From the NCBI RefSeq assembly GCF_964355755.1, contig NC_092670.1, positions 19,095,201 to 19,159,200 on the forward strand: a stretch of 64,000 nt of DNA, in the 5' to 3' direction. This document shows, in pieces, positions 45,201-55,400 of this stretch. The notes under the pieces are model-generated. The model made no database searches and was not told the DNA's origin. It saw only the letters and a list, made by a program, of their open reading frames with translations. Made by a program: the position numbers and the translations under genes. Origin of the DNA: Antedon mediterranea (lineage: Eukaryota > Echinodermata > Crinoidea > Comatulida > Antedonidae). Numbering within the stretch: position 1 is the first letter of the stretch; each line of letters begins with the position of its first letter.

Positions 45201-48051
45201 TATGGGTAGAAAAAATGAAATAATGTTCAGTTTCAGAATGGGTAAAAGTAGTTTGAAGTATAGAACATTGGGTAAAATTTGTCACTTTTTGGATTTTTGT
45301 TTGCCCCTGGTTCCCACACTGTCTTTCCTGCACATTTATAACCTTTTACATATTGTTTATTTGTCACCACTAAGTACAGGTAAATTAGTAATTTAATTTC
45401 ACACATTTAAGAGCCCAGCTTATGCCTTCATTTCAATAATTAGTAGCCCATAGGATAATTTATATTAAATTATAAAACGGGCAAATTTTTTTTGATAGGG
45501 CTTACATTCGTCGTTAATAGTTACATTGAGCAGGAACCCAGGTGTGTCAAGTACATGACCTTGAGTAAACAATTAGGTATATACAACTGTTATATTAAAT
45601 TATTATGTTAGTCTCCTTCGGAATACACGTTAGGTGGCCAAGAAAGCGATAGCATAGCCAACACCAGGACCGTTATCACGATCCTGGTATTGCATGCTTG
45701 CATCGGTTTAGCCAAGTTACATATTTGTGGTATTGAGGCATTTCATTCAAGAAATATACCTCATTATAGTGTTCATTTGTAATAAGATAATCTGCAGATA
45801 CACATGGCTCACAAATATTAATAAAATGTTTGTGGTGAGTTGGTGGAGAGAGGATATTTTTTGAAATAAGTGATAAAAAGTGAATTCATAAGTGATAACA
45901 TTAAGCAACACACATGGGTGGATTCTAGGGGGTCCCACTCAGCCCTGGTCCACGCCCTGCCCCACCCCACTAAATTAAAAAACATAGCGCAAAATAAACA
46001 TACTATATACAAATTGTGCACATAATTTTACAATTTTTAGGCCTCCCTCCCGAAATTATTATAAATACTTTCAGTGACCCCGTAGGCCTATATAAACTAT
46101 TCCATACTGGTTGTATGAACGGCTGTTCCTAAAGTGAAAGTGTGATATTCTTAACACAGTAAAGTTTGCTATGTCTAATTAAGTGGGATCCAGCAACTGA
46201 ATGATATGTGTTTAGATTTCTGCTATCACAATCACAACACCTGCTCCTATGTGAGTTGAGTTTATACACCTCCCAATGCTTAAGCTAACAATCTGCTTGT
46301 CAAGCTGTCCTAAGCTGGGCTAAACTACTATACTCTATATTGCTAAAATGTCTGGCCAAACCCACTGTTCCTGAGTCAACCCTACAAACATGATACTCAT
46401 CGATAAACATAGTGATAATGACATAATGAGAGTAATAAATATGTTTATAAGTGTAATTAATATGCAAGTATTTAATTTGCATAATGGAAGTTTCTCTTGC
46501 CTTATAAGAAGGTTGCAATCTGTGATGATGGATACCCCCTGGTTTGTATCACAATGTTTTCTTAGGTAAAGTTCTAGGCCTACTGTATTAATATTAGAGG
46601 AAGAAATAGTTAGTACATAAGTTCGATCAAAATATATAAATGCTAAGATTAATATTATAAGTTTTCTTTAAAAGAATCATTTCACTTATTCTTAAAGCTA
46701 AGTTAAAAGTGTTATACGTCAATTAAACAAATTCTGCATTCCTTATCTAAAAAAATGATCAATGTTAAACTCCAATGTATTTTAAGAGCAAAATGCGCCT
46801 GATGTTACCACGGTTACAACATATGCAGTGCTAGAATTAACTGTTCTACTTGAATGTGATTTGTTGGTGCAACACTGCCTGTACTCCATATATGGTATGA
46901 TCAGCTGTTGTAAGGCATGTTGCCAAAGTCTGTGTATACAGTACAGTAGTCTAGTTTTGTTCTGTTCGGCATTCTGTATTATAATACAGATTCAAGAAAT
47001 GTTATTGGTCCACTTAAAATGGAAATTAATTTTGCTTGGCATAATTAAGACAATAAAAATACAAGAAAAAAACATAAAATTGCACAACCGCTATATGCCA
47101 ATGTTAAAATTACAGCTTTGGGACCTAACAATGTTCCTTCTTTCATAGGAATATCTCATGAATAAGGGTTGTGTTGAACTACGTGATTTCCCTTAAAACT
47201 AGCTTAATTGGCTTAATAAATTTATTTATTAAATTTATTATCATTCATTTTAATCTTACCTTCAATTGCTGATGCTATGATACCGTCATCTGATGAAGCA
47301 AAAAGAGCTACAAACAAAATTGAATGAAATAAAAAAACATCAAAATGTTTGCTAAAAAAAAAACAGCTTATTGATATGCTGTTTTAAAAATAAATATTTT
47401 CACTGTAATTTGTACAGCTTCATTCATCAAAAACAAATTGGTAAAGTAGAGGGCAGAGAATCTTTGTAAACATTTATACTGTATAGACAACATTTTATAT
47501 TATTATTGATGAGTAAAGGAAAAAATATAAACAGAGGAGAGGGAAGGAATAAGGTATGACAAGTTAGTGAAACAGTGTGGTAAAGTGAGACTCCGTTTCG
47601 GACTTTTTCTTGGTCAATTTGCTCTGTTTATTAGGGTTTTTCCTGGTTTATTTTTTATTCTTTTTACATTTTTGTTAACACCACATATAGATTATTTGTA
47701 TTTTGCACTATAACAATTTAAAACCATTAACCATTAAGAATGAAACAGGTATTGGAAGCTCAGTAGATACTCTCATCGCAACCTACCAATCAAAACGGAC
47801 ACAAGGTGTACAGACACCTGTGGTTCATCATCCAGAGTTCTAAGAAGTTCATGATCACTATCCACAACCACCTTTAACAACTCTGTCAACAGGAACTTTT
47901 TCTTTACAGGCGGTTTTCCTGGGTCCTCAAGCTGTTCAAGAGCACACGCCACACAAAATACAATGCCCTGATGGCCGCAGTTGAAGATCCAGCAATCATT
48001 GTGTGATGTGTGATTAGACGTTAGTAACATTAGTCCTGACATCCTGTTCAT
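33246..48051 (-). CDS. MEI1: MEI1-like meiotic double-strand-break protein
   Basis: About 28 exons, roughly 1300 aa (human 1274). In order: 48051-47787, 47307-47260, 45168-45095, 43230-43125, 42976-42776, 42629-42538, 42374-42202, 41889-41749, 40950-40921, 40811-40677, 40493-40275, 40108-39952, 39837-39723, 39606-39427, 39350-39218, 39081-38915, 38808-38684, 38595-38401, 36548-36200, 36086-35991, 35900-35793, 35454-35315, 35011-34833, 34396-34315, 34218-34112, 33853-33728, 33383-33246. All phases agree except one junction: 35454-35315 ends in phase 0, but 35011-34833 needs phase 1. An exon near 35221-35155 (ACLKIEVDIKWLSDLVS) probably fills it; its donor is unclear. Recognised from SADIAEFLFECL and FFHECHAVYGMDSVVRAT plus length; helical-repeat-like throughout. 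In mammals MEI1 is needed for meiotic break formation. The exon at 36548 carries an Asn/Ser/Asp-rich low-complexity insert. Confidence 0.88.
33480..33667 (-). mobile_element. tRNA-derived SINE, family B, copy 1
   Basis: On the minus strand: A-box-like TGTGGTTAACATGC, B box GGGTTCATTCC, then a body shared with 54893-55030 (GAGGCTTAGG, CGCCAATTACAGGA). In the MEI1 intron before the last exon. Confidence 0.65.
34539..34610 (-). tRNA. tRNA-Asp-like gene, anticodon AUC
   Basis: A 72-nt cloverleaf on the minus strand. The acceptor GCCCCAG pairs with TTGGGGC (one G-T), the discriminator is G, the D arm is GTCTAATGGTTAGGAC, the anticodon stem TCTGC pairs with GCAGG, and the loop ATATCAA has T33 and anticodon ATC at 34577-34575. 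The T arm has TTCGAGTC, and TTTTT starts four bases past the end as a Pol III terminator. All arms close. The body resembles eukaryotic tRNA-Asp/Glu, but the normal Asp anticodon is GUC; A34 in a two-codon box is avoided because inosine would also read Glu GAA. It may be a functional variant, a pseudogene or a SINE head. Confidence 0.75.
34650..34832. mobile_element. GGGACAC-family MITE with internal minisatellite, at a MEI1 splice donor
   Basis: Ends CAGTAGAAACCCACC (low side) and, on the opposite strand, CAGTGGAACCC (high side, next to TA). In between, GGGACACTCCTACTAA repeats about four times (34671-34747, 18-bp period). The high end abuts MEI1 exon 35011-34833, and the intron's GTACAG is G plus TA plus the element's CAG. 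Confidence 0.65.
36593..38093. mobile_element. hAT-like element, 1.5 kb, in a MEI1 intron
   Basis: Begins CAGGGGTCCCAAGTC and ends with the complement of CAGAGGTCCCAACTTGGG; GTTAAGT flanks both sides (36586-36592 and 38094-38100; an 8th base mismatches). The left subterminal region has repeated CTACCGC words. No intact transposase was found. The right 400 bp (37697-38093) is the reverse complement of the small insertion at 29857-30192, but with GTTGATTTTCGATTCCCC triplicated. The element starts 44 bp from the acceptor of MEI1 exon 36548-36200. Confidence 0.8.
37331..37357. repeat. (AAAT)n simple repeat
   Basis: About six AAAT units inside the hAT-like element. Confidence 0.85.
40980..41690 (+). 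mobile_element. Internally deleted LINE (endonuclease joined to C-terminus)
   Basis: The + strand frame 41022-41480 encodes an APE-type endonuclease start (FATWNVRILFQCGKLDQVLK, EILGISEMRWTGKGK). After VDHRTVV it switches frame to KRKPGRPAPTWKRTMAKDLE and LNRVKWRSDVAAQC, which is the extreme C-terminus of RTE/CFDP2-like ORF2 proteins. The whole reverse transcriptase is missing. It ends with TAAG-repeat tail units at about 41675-41688. It lies antisense in the MEI1 intron between exons 41889-41749 and 40950-40921. Confidence 0.85.
41974..42215. repeat. Tandem duplication spanning a MEI1 splice donor
   Basis: Two diverged units (about 41974-42098 and 42100-42215) both contain ATACAGTAGGC, AAAACCCTTTA and TTTTTATACATG-type words followed by GATAGGCCTACCTCAGAA. 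The last block is the 3' end of MEI1 exon 42374-42202 plus its donor on the minus strand, so a second donor-like copy lies at 42088. Confidence 0.7.
43231..47259. other. MEI1 introns 2-3
   Basis: Two large AT-rich introns separated by the small exon 45168-45095. Apart from the MITE at 43324 and low-complexity runs (for instance AATAAATTC-type repeats near 43840), I recognise nothing. The open frame on + at 45100-45396 is the antisense of the exon plus chance sequence. Confidence 0.5.
43324..43465. mobile_element. Short palindromic MITE, copy 2
   Basis: Starts AAAGCTCTGTCTACACTATC and ends with a diverged complement (TTGGTAGTGTACAGCTTTA). Same family as 28600-28738 and 63339-63476. Confidence 0.72.
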
Positions 48052-49429
48052 TTTTTCATTTTAAAAATACTATTAAAAAGAGAATAAGTTGACTACTATA
48101 CTACAATACCTTAATTTTACAGGTGCTAATGTTACCCTAACATTAAGTTAAAATAAAAAAGAAATAACATAGGCCTACTACTACTAAAAACAGGCTTCTA
48201 GACAGTACAAGCTGCCTTCCTAACTAGGCTTAGCCTAGCCCTAAAAAACTAATATTATTATTATAGGTCTAATAACATTTGTTATACTTATATAGGCTAG
48301 TAATACTTAGGCTAGGTCGAGTTATTTTGTCAGCCCTATCCTATAGTCGAGCTTTAGAATTTCCAGCCTTCATACAACACTATATGACCTACTACTTATA
48401 CTATGGCTCAATCCTGCAGGCCCACCTATCTCCCCTCCTACCTAGCGGAGAGAGAATGTGGTCCGCATCCTAGCTAGGCCTACTAGGCCTAGACACACAT
48501 GGAGTATAGCCTATAGGCCTAGGCCTAGGCTATACTCCATGGACCATGCATATCATGGTCCTAGGCCTAGGCCTAACTAGCTAGACCCTAGCTAGGCTTG
48601 GTCTATTGTGATTTTTTACACTAAAGCGATCTCTACATTTATGTAAGGATAACTAAAGTAATGTTTACTTCGCCTAATAATATAAATAGGTTAAGTTTAG
48701 CCCTAGTTTGTATAGGCTAGGCCTTCTTGTTGTACCCCACCAGAACACGACACGGGAGGAGCGGCGACCTCGATCGATTAATCAAAACTTAACTCTACAC
48801 GTCACCGACGCCTAATATTCAGTTTACGTTTCTCATTGGTCAATAGTTACTTTTGCCATTCCAGTTACTAATTTTTCTCCATACACAAAAATAGCGTGTT
48901 TCATTGCGTTCCGCTGTGATTTCTATCTTCATCTTGTATACAATAAACCATTTTATTGTTTTATTGGCCATATTAAGAACAGTTTAGAACACTTAATTCC
49001 TAGTATTGTAATAATGAAGTATGTTGCATCATGAACTACACATTAAAAGGTCCGAATAATAACTGATTTTGTCTTATTTTTCCTTAGTATACTTTGTAGG
49101 GTGTAATATTTAGGTTTAATTAACTAGGCCTATTCATCATTTAAGGAGGCAACGCAATACAATTTGCATTTTGACCCAATTATAAGTGTACCACCCTGCT
49201 AAATGTTGTAGTACGGTATTATTATTCAGGAACTTAGGAAGTCTAACTAACCATGATCAATAGGCCTATTATAGGCGATTGAATAAATTGGCCGCACGTG
49301 GCAATACGATAAGTGTGGTAGTTCTAGAAAATTGTTAGTGAAAGAAATATTAACTCTCTAGCCAATGGGAAAAGCTTTCACAATCCCAAGCAGACGATCT
49401 TTAACTCATTGAGAAATAATTATTGATTC
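48052..49429. other. Head-to-head intergenic region, MEI1 side
   Basis: Presumed 5' flank of MEI1. Rich in GGCCTA-type words and holding the palindrome at 48498-48541. No TATA box near the MEI1 start. A possible acceptor TTTTAATAG about 20 bp before the ATG allows a non-coding first exon further upstream. No coding homology. Confidence 0.45.
48498..48541. repeat. 44-bp palindrome
   Basis: ATGGAGTATAGCCTA at 48499-48513 is perfectly complemented by TAGGCTATACTCCAT at 48526-48540, around a core of GGCC/TAGG words. Confidence 0.9.
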
Positions 49430-49734
49430 AAGTATGCGTACACTACAGCACATTGTCGAACGATTGGTGGAGATTATCAATACCCTGGACACCTTCCCTT
49501 TTTCTGACTACAAACATTTCACTACTAAGACATTCTTATAGTTCTACAAATTCCTTTCACATACCAGAGGGCGGAAAAGTGACGTTGGAATATCAAATGA
49601 GCAGACGATAGCAAGGGAACCTCAAGCTGATTGGTTAATACACAAAGGGGCGGATACAAGCTCATTGACTGGCCAATAGTTGGGTTAGGCCCTCCCATTG
49701 AATAATCGCTATCTTTGTGGATTGTCTGTATCGC
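49430..49734 (+). promoter_or_regulatory. CCAAT-rich probable promoter of the myosin gene
   Basis: Several CCAAT boxes in either orientation (near 49460, 49632, 49672 and 49695) lie just upstream of a likely non-coding exon with a strong donor at 49823. Clustered, closely spaced CCAAT boxes suggest NF-Y-type promoter architecture. The assignment to the myosin gene is inferred from position; the region could also serve MEI1. Confidence 0.4.
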
Positions 49735-49822
49735 TTTGCATTGGTTGCATTTCTCGCAATCAAACGGCTGCTTGTTTTTAGGATCTTCTCGATCCTCTTC
49801 CCTTTCTTCTTCTGATCCGGAG
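49735..49822 (+). other. Putative non-coding exon 1 of the myosin gene
   Basis: A pyrimidine-rich stretch ending GATCCGGAG before GTAAGT (49823), a consensus donor with no coding exon attached. It would splice to the acceptor at 52431-52436. The start is unknown; the low end given is only the region boundary. Confidence 0.35.
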
Positions 49823-51169
49823 GTAAGTTTATTGTTGTACCAAAATAAGTTTTTTTTTGCGAGTTACCAAGTTCTTATTTGGATTTTATACAAGTGCACG
49901 AAGTTTTTCTGTCGGATATTTATAATCATCTTGTGCATTTTTATGTGTTGTATGTTGCTTATCATCGTCGTCGGTTTGCTGTTTTGAAGATTTTACTGTA
50001 AGAATGTTCTTTGTTTGTTATTATTTATTAGCTTAAAGGGGTATGAAATGATTTACGGTTTAAGCCATAAGTTTAACGTATACATTTTATTGATACATTA
50101 CCCCTTTTAAATAGACTGCAACGTCGTAGAGTAGGCCTACAGCTTTTTTTCAAAATAATTTTCTTTATGATAAGTTATACGGTAAGTTGTTTAAGTATGA
50201 CGTGTTTATCTATGATGCATTCGCTTGTCTATTCACCTCAATATCTGATTTGAATAGAAATAGTTAGACTATAGTGAGTGCAAAAAGTATTTTCTATCAC
50301 AAAATATGATAAATTGTAGATCTATCTACAAATTTAGGCCCTATATAGTCTAGGCGTGTGTCGTGTGTAATCTACTATTATTAGGTCCACACACGTGTGT
50401 AAATAATACATTTCTAGATATAGAATTAGTTGCAAAATGTTTATAAATCAAAATATTTGTGTTTACAATTACCAATAATAACCTAAATATAAAGTATATT
50501 AATATGAGGGACAAGCGCGTGTTTTTGCGTGTGTAGGGGCGGTGGGGAGGTGCATAAAATAGAAGATGCATAATAAAAACTTTGAACCAATCACCGAAGA
50601 CAATTCGGTTAATAAGTAGGCGTAATGAGAATTTTATAAAAGCTAACATTTATTATTAATTATATGTTTAATAGTATTCTTCTGTAGAAAATGCAGAATA
50701 TCAGATTAAGTAATTATTTTTTTTGATCAACTAGACTGTAAATTTAGTAGCTTTCTAATGATCTAAAAGAGGAAAATGTCCGACTGCGGTGGCGGGCTTT
50801 TAGAAGACAATTTTCATTGACAGCATGTGCAATTGAACATAGTTTTTTAAACAGCTGCTGTTTACATTTTATACCCTTGGGGTTTATAGACATAATATTA
50901 TACTATTCCAGAATAGAATATATTCACTCATGATAATGATATTGACCATCTTAAAAATTAAGGTATTTAATTACTGTAAGTGACTTTAGGCCTAGGCTAG
51001 GCCCTGCCTGAGTCAGTGTCACTCACATGGCAGTGTGGTAGGTCTGTGGGGCCTAGGGGTTCCCATGATTACCGCCATGCCGGTTTGCGGTAGGCCTAGC
51101 CTAGGTCTGTTGTATGTTTCATTTTCCTTTTCATCAACACTAAGGTAGGGATTGTGGTTTTTAAAAAAA

Positions 51170-51984
51170 CGCTGTGGCTAAAGATACGGTACCGTATTCT
51201 AACTTCTGTTTACTAAAGATACGGTAAAATTGCATTACGTCATAACCAGCCAATGGGGTGCTGGTACGTGTGTGACGTCATCGTATAAGGACTTTGTGGA
51301 TTTTTTTCATATCGCGAAAACCATGGAGGTATGGCGAAAACAGTGATCAACCGCATTTTCTTTATGCTTTATTTATCGCTATTATCGCCGTCGTGTGTGA
51401 CAAAAACTAAATGTAGCCTACGTCTGTTATTATTATTGAAAAGCCATGTTGATTTTAATTCTAGAATAGAGAAAACCGTTTTAAAAGAGGCCTAGGCCTA
51501 CTTACTACGTACTATGTATAACCTCATTATATGAGTTTGTTTGTGTAGGGAAAGCGATGCCAGGCTGTGGCCAGCTGCATATGTGTGCTGTGCGCTGATT
51601 TCTGTGACTCGTCAGCCCTGGGGCTACACTGCTGTCTAAATCATAGTATTTAAGGGCCCCTTTATTGTCCGCATTTGCTTGTTGTTTATGGTCACCATTG
51701 TAAACAAAGTTTTAAAAAAATATAGGCCTAAATAGGCCATTTTGAATAAAAAAAAAACCCTCATCTGCAGCGCACACACATCCACGCAGCCTGGCGCCGC
51801 CGATAGGAATTCTCTACATATATACAACCAACAACAGACGCGATATGAAAAAAAATCCAAAGTCCTTATACGATGACGTCACACACGTACCAGCACCCCA
51901 TTGGCTGATTATGACGTAATGCAATTTTACCGTACCTTTAGTAAACAGAAGTTAGAATACGGTACCGTATCTTTAGCCACGGCG
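51170..51984. mobile_element. Mutator-like MITE with 146-bp inverted repeats
   Basis: Terminal inverted repeats 51170-51316 and 51839-51984 begin CGCTGTGGCTAAAGATACGG (one mismatch between ends) and continue for about 146 bp. An exact 9-bp duplication TTAAAAAAA flanks the element (51161-51169 and 51985-51993). Long TIRs plus 9-bp duplications are typical of Mutator-like elements. No transposase inside. Each arm carries a TGACGTCA palindrome and a CCAAT box. It lies in the proposed 5' UTR intron of the myosin gene. Confidence 0.9.
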
Positions 51985-52436
51985 TTAAAAAAACGAAGCT
52001 CATGTTGGTTTTTCTATATTTATGCTTTGGCATGTATGAGATGACACAATATTTTGCGAATGGTCCTCACATTATTATAACAATCGCAATAAAGTATAAG
52101 ATAACGAATGATAAAAAAACCCGGCCTAATACTTGTCCTCAAGACAATGGTGAGTATACACAAAAAGGTTGTAAATGAAAACCATAACTCCCAGCTTTCT
52201 ATAACCTCATCACCATGCCAACCAGCCAGTAAGTGTGTTAATGCAAATTACATTTTTTATCTGACCAATGGGGGCTGGTTGGACACCCGTTCTTTACTCT
52301 CAGTTCTGTATCTGTTTGTAGTGTGTGTACTTCATTTATGGGACTAAACTTTAATCCATACAACAATGTAATGACAGAATCTTTTAGACTTTCAGTTCTT
52401 AAAAAGTTCAATAAACAAAAAATTCTCTTTCTTCAG

Positions 52437-52497
52437 ATTTCTGCTCTTTCGCTGTTCTTTTTTTGGAAGTCCGTAAGGAAATCAAAAAACAATCAAT
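52437..52497 (+). other. 5' UTR of the first coding myosin exon
   Basis: Follows a good acceptor (CTCTTTCTTCAG at 52425-52436) and ends ATCAAT directly before the ATG. Confidence 0.6.
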
Positions 52498-55400
52498 ATG
52501 GGTGATGATCCAGAACAATACTTGAGGCTTGACCCCAAGGCCCAGATGGAGGCTACAACTCAGGCTTTTGACAGTAAGAAGAACTGCTGGGTTCCTGATG
52601 AGAAAGAGGGCTTTGTAAAAGCTGAGGTCCTCTCCACAAAGGGAGACATGGTTACAGTAAAGACCGTTACTGGAAAGGTCAGTACTACTGTCACCTATCA
52701 TAGATGTATCTATGTATACATACTTTTATATTGGTTTAAACTTATATTCCATTCAATCTGTGTGATAAATAAAGCTAAAAAAGTCCATTTCTATATAATA
52801 TAAATATCTGTTTCTTCAACTTAAATCACAGCCAAGGGAAATAAATAAATGCTGTTTTATCTAGAGAGCATGGACTTACTCTAAAAGAAAATTTACAAAT
52901 GATGCAAATTATTAAGTCATCAAATAAACAATGCCTATATATCCTGTATATAAAAACATTTTCAAGATTAAGAAATAACAATTTTGTTTTATTTTTATAG
53001 CAAGTAACACTTAAAAAGGATGATACACAACAAATGAATCCTCCCAAGTTTGACAAAAGTGAGGATATGGCCAGTATGACCTTCTTGAACGAAGCTAGTG
53101 TACTCGGAAATCTCAGACAAAGATACCAATCCGGTCTCATCTACGTAAGTTACTTTATTTTTTTTATAATAGTGATGATGTAATATATGCAAAAATGTAT
53201 TGTGTGCGCCAATTCAAGCATTTTACATTGATGTAGATTGATTGAATTGATTGAAATTTATATTTATACTGGGTAACCTCTTCAATCAAAGACTGGTCTC
53301 CCAGAGGGCCCAGTTGGTGATCAGTGGCTGTGATGTACTAATACACCGGGGTAACCCCCTACTCGTCTCGAAAGATGTACTAGGTTCTTTTAAAGTGCAC
53401 ACGAGCTAGATGTGTACACTGGACCTACGGTTTATAGTCCTTATCCGAGAAGACTCGTTCTACCACCAGAACCATGGAGTGAGTGAGCCTCGAACCCCTG
53501 CCGATGTTATGGCTACGTAATTACGGTTCCACTGTCTTAACCGCTCGGCCACTCACTCACCCGCCACTCGCTCGGCCACTCACTGTAGCCACGAGAAATA
53601 AGGTAGTCCGGTTTTCGCAAGAAAAGAGAATAATCTCTGTTCAAGCCACTGTTGCCTCTGTGAAAAAGTAGTCGGGTTGAAAGCTTACCAACCATTCTGG
53701 TGGCTACGACCCTGTTTAAAAATAAAAAATAACCAGGTTAAAACAATTTAAATTAAGGATTTCAAATTAGTTTTAAATCAGTTTAAATTTGAAGATCTGA
53801 TTTTGAAGATTAGCTTAGAGCAGGTTCAGATATGGGAATCATCGACTTCCAATCTCTAAAAGATACAGTAATGAAGATGAAACCAAATGTACTTTATGTA
53901 ACCAAAACGCTACTGGAGATGAATACCACTATTTGTTCATTTTCCCCTTACTTTGCCCCATGCGCCAAATATACATTCAAAAGTATAATTATATCACCTG
54001 CCCAAATAGAACCAAAATGCACCAATTACTTAATACCAGATAAAAAAAAAAAAATCAAACTAAATTTATTCATGAAATTTTGTATTTGTTTTAGTTAGAT
54101 GTTGCTTTTCGATATATCATTTATGTATAAATAAGACCAAATATTTATGTCTGGAAGTGTTTATTTTTGTATTATATTGAAAGAATGTTCTTTCATACCC
54201 TGAAAAAGGGTCAATAAAGAAATAAAGAATCATTGTCATTGTCAGCAAAAATAAAATAGAATTTGTGAATGACTAGTTGTAAAACAACTTAAAATTAAAC
54301 TAGCCTAGTAATCTAGCAAATACAATTTCAAAATGTGCGCCTTGATTGACTAGTACAGTAGTGGAATAATAGGCCTACCTGGATAATGATTATAAATTTG
54401 AACTAGAATAATGATATCGTGAACGATATCAAATAAACTACAGCGAGAGGATAAAGAACACCTCCAAACAAATGACATAAATAAAATAGATCATGTAATA
54501 AATTAGCCCCTAGTTAAAGGGTTCATTCAGATATGTTGGAATGTCATATCTCGGCCATGTGGACAGAACAGCTGACATGGTGTTTCCTTATATGGAAAGG
54601 TCTGTATGTTGATGTGATGGTGTACTTCATTTGACCCTTTGACCTGAGCCCTGAACATGTGCTAATAGCTTCAATGTCCATCCTTATCAATATTGTTATA
54701 TATTTCATGTACTGCCATAACCATGCATAGATATTTAATATATATAACAATGTTGTACAGTAGTCCTACAGTATATGCAAAGAAGGTCAATGAATGATGC
54801 AGTTCAGCATACAGTAAACGCACAATGCCAGTACTGTACATCTTGGAAAGTTGAAAATAATATCGCTCAGTGTATTACTGAAATGTAATTTTGTAATTTT
54901 CAACACATCCAACAAACTTATTTTAACTCACCGATTACAGGATAAACTAAATGTTCGTATTAAACGGAAGTCTCATTTGAGACTTAGGAGGAGTAAAAAC
55001 AGGTCAGGTTTGAATACGGGACAGTTCTGCAGCATATGAAAAATCTATTGGATATGTTGGCATGGCAATAACATTACAATTAATCATGATCTATTTATCA
55101 GCATAGCAGACATTTTTAAACAAAAAGAATGATCAAAAAAAGAACTAAACTAAATTTCAAAGCATTTAGAACCCCGTTTCTACTAGAACCAGAAAGTAAA
55201 CGGCCATTTTAAAGGTCACTGTGTTTGATTTTAAACATTGTAGATAGTAAGTCTATAAATATGAACCCACTTCAAATGAAAAGCAAACACAATACATTGT
55301 AAACCCTCTTAAATAGAATAACTTAAGCTTCTTCTATGTCCGTCGTATTGCTCCCTCTGATAAATGCCAAGGGTACTTTTTTGATAAACTTAAATTTTCC

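Noticed and set aside
45100-45396. 98-codon + strand open frame
   Set aside because: Antisense of a small MEI1 exon plus low-complexity sequence; exon phase supports the minus strand.
52408-52701. 97-codon minus-strand frame over the first myosin exon
   Set aside because: Shadow of the myosin coding sequence.
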